Shown: positions 5,787 to 9,090 of the stretch, one piece after another
Layout of the letters: every line of letters begins with the position of its first letter
Position numbering within the stretch: the first letter of the stretch is position 1
Assembly (NCBI GenBank): GCA_017390245.1
Contig: JAFPCE010000146.1
Coordinates: forward strand, 1 to 9,090
Source: Selenomonadaceae bacterium
Lineage (GTDB): Bacteria; Bacillota; Negativicutes; Selenomonadales; Selenomonadaceae
DNA length: 9,090 nt
Direction: 5' to 3'
Notes under the pieces: model-generated
What the model was told of the DNA's origin: nothing
Seen by the model: the letters and a program-made list of their open reading frames with translations, nothing else
Databases searched by the model: none
Translations under genes and position numbers: made by a program

Positions 5787-6067
5787 CATAAATTGTAAAT
5801 AGCGATGAACGAGAGAAAGACAGCTGGTGCTTTTCAGAGAGCTGCGGGTTGCTGTGACGCAGTAGCGGAGGCTGGGAATATACACTCGTGAGCTGCAGAC
5901 TGAAGTCCTGCTTTCTAGAAGCTATGGGATTGTAGGTTACGCCGGATTGTCTCCGTTATCATGGACTAGGATATGATAGTATCCGAAAAGAGTGGCTTGC
6001 TTCAAGCAAGCAGGGTGGTACCACGGGTTATACTCGTCCCTGCACAATAGTGCGGGGACGTTTTTTT
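5787..6067 (+). ncRNA. Tyrosine-type T-box riboswitch leader
   Basis: The leader senses uncharged tRNA and lets transcription read through into aroF-tyrA. Stem I spans about 5812-5918: AGAAAG 5814-5819 pairs with CTTTCT 5911-5916, and CAGCT 5821-5825 with AGCTG 5891-5895. The specifier loop reads GGGAATATACAC, with UAC (Tyr) at 5881-5883 followed by the expected purine A. The overlapping UAU one step earlier would also mean Tyr. The conserved T-box AGGGTGGTACCACGG is at 6012-6026. Its UGGU (6016-6019) would pair with the tRNA acceptor end with discriminator A, as in tRNATyr. A competing terminator follows. The tyrosine biosynthesis genes downstream agree with the codon reading. Confidence 0.92.
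6035..6067 (+). terminator. T-box regulated terminator
   Basis: CGTCCCTGCAC at 6035-6045 pairs with GTGCGGGGACG at 6050-6060 (11 bp, one G-U) around loop AATA. Seven T residues follow at 6061-6067. The 5' arm overlaps the region needed for the antiterminator, so binding of uncharged tRNA would exclude this hairpin. Confidence 0.92.
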
Positions 6068-6137
6068 ATACAAAAAATCAGGTAACTGCACAGAAGTTAT
6101 TATCTAATATTTATAAAGGTTTTAGGAGGAATTGATT

Positions 6138-7151
6138 ATGATTATTGTAATGGCACCAAATTCTACAGAGGCAGAGTTAGAGAATGTTAAGAATAAAATC
6201 AAGGCTGAGGGCTTAGATTACCATCTTTCCAAGGGCGCTGTCCGCACTATTGTTGGCGTTATCGGTGACAAAAAGGCTATTGGCCAGCTGGAGATGCATC
6301 ATTTAAGCGGCGTGGAAAAGACTGTCCGCATCACTGAAAAGTACAAGCTGGTTAGCCGTGAATTTAAGCCTAACAACACTGTTATCAACGTAGGCGGTGT
6401 ACAGATTGGCGGTAAAAAGCCTATCGTTATGGCTGGTCCTTGTGCCGTTGAAAGCATGGAGCAGCTGATGGAGGCTGCTAGTGCTGTAGCTGAGGCAGGT
6501 GCACAGTTCCTCCGTGGCGGTGCTTTCAAGCCTCGTACCTCTCCATACGATTTCCAGGGACTGGCTGCTGAAGGCTTAAAGATGCTGCGTGAAGCAGCTG
6601 ATGCCAATGGCCTGAAGGTTGTAACTGAGGTTGTGGACCAGCGTTCTATTGAGACTGTAGCAAAATTTGCTGACGTATTGCAGATTGGTGCCCGTAACAT
6701 GCAGAACTTCCAGCTGTTAAAGGAAGTTGGCCGTGCAGGCCGTCCTGTTATGCTGAAGCGCGGTCTCTGTGCTACCATCAAGGAATGGTTAAATGCAGCA
6801 GAGTACATTATGAGTGAAGGCTGTGATGATGTTATCTTCTGCGAGCGCGGTATCCGTACCTATGAAACCTACACCAGAAATACTTTGGATTTAAGTGCTG
6901 TAGCAGCTATCAAGGAGCTGTCCCATCTGCCAATCGTAGTAGATCCAAGCCATGGTACTGGCCGCCGCAGCATGGTTCGTCCAATGGCTATGGCAGCTAT
7001 TGCAGCAGGTGCAGATGGCCTTATTATTGAGGTTCATCCACATCCAGAGGTTGCTCTTTCTGATGGTGACCAGTCTCTTACTCCAGCAGATTTCAAGGAG
7101 GTTATGGAGGACATTCACCGCATGAGCCGTTTGCTGAGGGGTGAGGAGTAA
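6138..7151 (+). CDS. aroF: 3-deoxy-7-phosphoheptulonate (DAHP) synthase, type I-beta with N-terminal regulatory domain
   Basis: Condenses phosphoenolpyruvate and erythrose 4-phosphate to DAHP, the first step of the shikimate pathway. Residues 1-70 form the ferredoxin-like regulatory domain seen in the Thermotoga enzyme, where Tyr and Phe bind. The barrel follows, with GPCAVES at 100-106, LRGGAFKPRTSPYDFQG at 125-141, CERGIRTYE at 235-243, DPSHGTGRR at 269-277 and IEVHPHP at 297-303. Predicted metal ligands are Cys102, His272, Glu298 and Asp309, the same numbers as in the Thermotoga protein when counting from ATG 6138. AGGAGG at 6124-6129 is 8 nt from that ATG; an in-frame TTG at 6132 is too close to it. 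The protein has 337 residues. The stop overlaps tyrA by one base (TAATG), giving translational coupling. Confidence 0.95.
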   Translation: MIIVMAPNSTEAELENVKNKIKAEGLDYHLSKGAVRTIVGVIGDKKAIGQLEMHHLSGVEKTVRITEKYKLVSREFKPNNTVINVGGVQIGGKKPIVMAGPCAVESMEQLMEAASAVAEAGAQFLRGGAFKPRTSPYDFQGLAAEGLKMLREAADANGLKVVTEVVDQRSIETVAKFADVLQIGARNMQNFQLLKEVGRAGRPVMLKRGLCATIKEWLNAAEYIMSEGCDDVIFCERGIRTYETYTRNTLDLSAVAAIKELSHLPIVVDPSHGTGRRSMVRPMAMAAIAAGADGLIIEVHPHPEVALSDGDQSLTPADFKEVMEDIHRMSRLLRGEE

Positions 7152-8041
7152 TGCCAAGCTTGAGATTAGCTATTATTGGCGTTGGTCTGATAGGTGGTTC
7201 CCTGGGCTTGTGCCTGAAGGATAAAATGGGTGATGACATATATATCACTGGCATGTGCCGTACCCAGAAATCCATGGATAAAGCAGTAGAAATGGGGGCT
7301 GTGGATTTTGCCTCTGCCAATCCAGAAGAAGTAGTCAAGGATGCAGATGTTATCTTTCTCAGTACTCCGGTATTGCAAATGCTGCCTATGGTGAAAAGTC
7401 TGCTGCCATTTATCAAAAAAGGTGCTATTATTACAGATGCTGGCTCTACCAAGCAGTATGTGTGGAATGGCTTAAAGGAAATACTGCCAGAGGATATTTA
7501 TTACATTGCGGGACATCCTATGACAGGTCGTGAAAAAAGCGGCGTAGAGGCAGCTCAGAAGGATTTGTTCAAAAATAAATGCTATGTTATTGTTGAGGAT
7601 ACAGGAGCACCAGCTGAGGCCCATGAGAAGATTTGCAATCTGGTAAGGCTGACTGGGGCAAATTTAACTAGCCTGGATATTGCCAAGCATGACCGCTGTG
7701 CCTCTGTTATCAGCCACATTCCGCACGTAACAGCTGCAGCTCTGGTTACGCTCTTAAACCGCAGCCATGATGACAGGGAAGCCTGTCTGAAGCTGGCAGG
7801 CGGTGGCTTCAAGGACACTACCCGCATTGCTTCATCTAATGCTGACATGTGGGCAGATATCTGTATGACCAACAAAGAGCCTATTGTGAACCAGCTGAAG
7901 CTTCTGCAGGGTATCCTGGGGGAGGTTATCCAGTACGTGGAAAATGGTGACCGCCAGGCTGTTCACGACTATTTTGCCGAGTCTAAAAAGAGACGTGACA
8001 GTATCTTAGAGCAGACCAAGGGTATGTACGAGCTTATTTAA
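7151..8041 (+). CDS. tyrA: Prephenate dehydrogenase without ACT domain
   Basis: Oxidative decarboxylation of prephenate to 4-hydroxyphenylpyruvate with NAD(P)+, the committed step to tyrosine. The 296-residue product has the Rossmann motif GVGLIGGSLG at 10-19, DAGSTK at 96-101, GHPMTGREKSG at 121-131 with the conserved His122, SHIPH at 188-192, and KDTTRIASS at 221-229 with the conserved Arg225. After the second strand the usual acidic cofactor residue is not evident (TGMCRTQ), so NAD versus NADP preference is unclear. The protein ends soon after the dimerisation helices, lacking the C-terminal ACT domain that some Bacillota relatives carry. Direct feedback control by Tyr here may therefore be weak. 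GAGGAG (7142-7147) inside the end of aroF is the ribosome site. Confidence 0.95.
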   Translation: MPSLRLAIIGVGLIGGSLGLCLKDKMGDDIYITGMCRTQKSMDKAVEMGAVDFASANPEEVVKDADVIFLSTPVLQMLPMVKSLLPFIKKGAIITDAGSTKQYVWNGLKEILPEDIYYIAGHPMTGREKSGVEAAQKDLFKNKCYVIVEDTGAPAEAHEKICNLVRLTGANLTSLDIAKHDRCASVISHIPHVTAAALVTLLNRSHDDREACLKLAGGGFKDTTRIASSNADMWADICMTNKEPIVNQLKLLQGILGEVIQYVENGDRQAVHDYFAESKKRRDSILEQTKGMYELI

Positions 8042-8047
8042 ACAAAT

Positions 8048-8096
8048 ACAGGCTTTCTGAATTTACATTGTTTTAAGTCAGGAAGCCTGTTTTTTT
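8048..8096 (+). terminator. Intrinsic terminator of the aroF-tyrA operon
   Basis: ACAGGCTTTCTGA at 8048-8060 pairs with TCAGGAAGCCTGT at 8078-8090 (13 bp, one G-U), with a 17-nt loop. A run of T residues follows to 8096. It begins 7 nt after the tyrA stop and ends the operon before dnaE. Confidence 0.9.
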
Positions 8097-8143
8097 GCTG
8101 TGAAAATTAGTATAATAAATGGTGCTCTATAGAAAAAGATTTA

Positions 8144-8171
8144 TTGCATGCAACAATTTTTCAGATATAAT
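8144..8171 (+). promoter_or_regulatory. Putative dnaE promoter
   Basis: TTGCAT at 8144-8149 and a perfect TATAAT at 8166-8171 with a 16-bp spacer lie 72 bp before the dnaE start and after the tyrA terminator. A second TATAAT at 8111-8116 lacks a good -35. Confidence 0.6.
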
Positions 8172-8242
8172 AAATATTGTCTCAGATGGATTTAACAGTT
8201 AATAATAACAGAGAGACTGAGGTACTAAAGGGAGGTTATAAG

Positions 8243-9090
8243 ATGGCGGAAAAAATTCCTTTTGCACATCTTCATGTGCATACAGAATATAGCCTGCTGG
8301 ATGGCGCTAACCGTATCAAGCCTTTGCTGGCTAAGGTAAAGGAAATGGGTATGGAGCATATTGCCATAACTGACCATGGCAACATGTTTGGCGTTATGGA
8401 TTTTTATAAAAATGCCAAGGCTGAAGGGATTAATCCTGTCATCGGCTGTGAGGTTTATGTAGCACCTCATGACCGGAGAGAAACCTTTGAGGTAGACGGA
8501 ACAAGGTATTATCATCTGATTCTTTTAGCGGAAAATAATGAAGGCTACAAGAATCTGGTACAGCTGGTGTCCAAGGCTAATACTGAGGGTATGTATTATA
8601 AGCCAAGAGTGGATAAGGAGCTTTTGCGTATGCATAGCAAAGGTCTTATATGTCTCAGTGGCTGTATTGCCGGCGAAGTGGCTCAGTGGATTATCCGGGG
8701 TGACGAAGAGAGAGCTGAAGCATCCTTAAAGGATTATTTAGATATATTTGGTAAAGAAAATTATTTTATCGAGATACAGAACCATGGCATGCAGGAAGAG
8801 AAAATTGCCATGGAAGGCCTGGTGAAGCTGGCTCATAAATATGATTTGGGGCTGGTGTGCACCAATGACGCTCACTATTTGCTGCGAGAAGACAGTGAGT
8901 TTCATGAGGTGCTGCTTTGCATACAGACAGGCAAAACTATAGATGATCCAAGTCACATGCGGTTTTCCAGTGATGATTTTTACTTGAAGTCACCTGAGGA
9001 AATGGCCAGAATTTTTGCTGATTATCCAGAATCCTTAACCAATTCTGTAAAGATAGCCCAGCGCTGTCATGTGGAGTTTGACTTTGAGCA
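8243..9090 (+). CDS. dnaE: DNA polymerase III alpha subunit, DnaE type (partial, 5' end)
   Basis: The first 282 codons of the replicative polymerase catalytic subunit. The frame is still open at the window edge, and full proteins are roughly 1,100 residues or more. The visible part is the PHP domain and its continuation: HLHVHTEYSLLDG at 9-21 (PHP motif I), ITDHGNMFG at 42-50 (motif II), IGCEVYVAP near 66-74, LICLSGCIAGEV around 135-146, VCTNDAHYL and FYLKSPEEM towards the end. The histidines and aspartates of the PHP metal site are present in this portion, so proofreading-type activity cannot be excluded. The lack of a leading OB/exonuclease region separates it from PolC. GGGAGG at 8230-8235 lies 7 nt before the ATG. 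Confidence 0.95.
   Translation, partial: MAEKIPFAHLHVHTEYSLLDGANRIKPLLAKVKEMGMEHIAITDHGNMFGVMDFYKNAKAEGINPVIGCEVYVAPHDRRETFEVDGTRYYHLILLAENNEGYKNLVQLVSKANTEGMYYKPRVDKELLRMHSKGLICLSGCIAGEVAQWIIRGDEERAEASLKDYLDIFGKENYFIEIQNHGMQEEKIAMEGLVKLAHKYDLGLVCTNDAHYLLREDSEFHEVLLCIQTGKTIDDPSHMRFSSDDFYLKSPEEMARIFADYPESLTNSVKIAQRCHVEFDFE

Noticed and set aside
5881..5883. Isoleucine (AUA) reading of the T-box specifier
   Set aside because: AUA is present one base earlier in the same loop but would be followed by C rather than the expected purine. UAC or UAU (Tyr) agrees with aroF-tyrA downstream.
6132..6137. TTG 6132 as the aroF start
   Set aside because: It lies only 2 nt after AGGAGG. ATG 6138 has 8-nt spacing and gives metal-ligand numbering identical to the Thermotoga enzyme.
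1..9090. CRISPR arrays, tRNA or rRNA genes, complete insertion sequences
   Set aside because: No regularly spaced direct repeats, cloverleaf-like segments, rRNA motifs or transposase genes with terminal inverted repeats were found by reading both strands.

Overview
The window reads as a chromosome segment of a low-to-mid GC, Gram-positive-type bacterium (Bacillota). The evidence is the intrinsic terminators with U-tracts, strong GGAGG ribosome sites, a tyrosine T-box riboswitch, and the family types of DnaE, DAHP synthase and the transporters. A gut-type anaerobe, perhaps of the Negativicutes, would fit, but that placement is only a guess from general resemblance.

Layout. Positions 1-650 hold a visibly different cassette: a GC-rich 3' end of a gene, then three tiny genes (29, 56 and 62 codons, two of the joins overlapping), closed by an intrinsic terminator. 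It looks like the edge of a prophage or integrative element. Immediately to its right lies a prolyl-tRNA deacylase gene whose first ~25 codons are missing. The residual open frame has its own promoter-like sequence and ends at a clean terminator. Next come two cation-coupled solute carriers facing each other: an AGCS-family alanine/glycine symporter (+, start reassigned to GTG 1392) and a DAACS-family symporter (-). They are separated by back-to-back terminators. The DAACS protein has lost the residues that bind an acidic side chain in GltPh.

Divergent from the DAACS gene is an aldo/keto reductase with a promoter of MerR type: a 19-bp spacer carrying a CTTAAAG-N4-CTTCAGG dyad. A 560-bp stretch follows. 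Its second half is a perfect sigma-A promoter and a complete T-box leader with a UAC specifier and a terminator. The leader controls the overlapping pair aroF (DAHP synthase with N-terminal regulatory domain) and tyrA (prephenate dehydrogenase without ACT domain). This is a compact tyrosine operon that joins the first step of the shikimate pathway to a late step of tyrosine synthesis. After its terminator a new promoter starts dnaE (replicative polymerase alpha subunit), which runs off the right edge.

Most of the window is ordinary housekeeping and metabolism. No complete novel system is visible. The places worth a second look are the left-edge cassette and its junction with the truncated deacylase, the specificity change in the DAACS transporter, and the MerR-type promoter without a neighbouring regulator.
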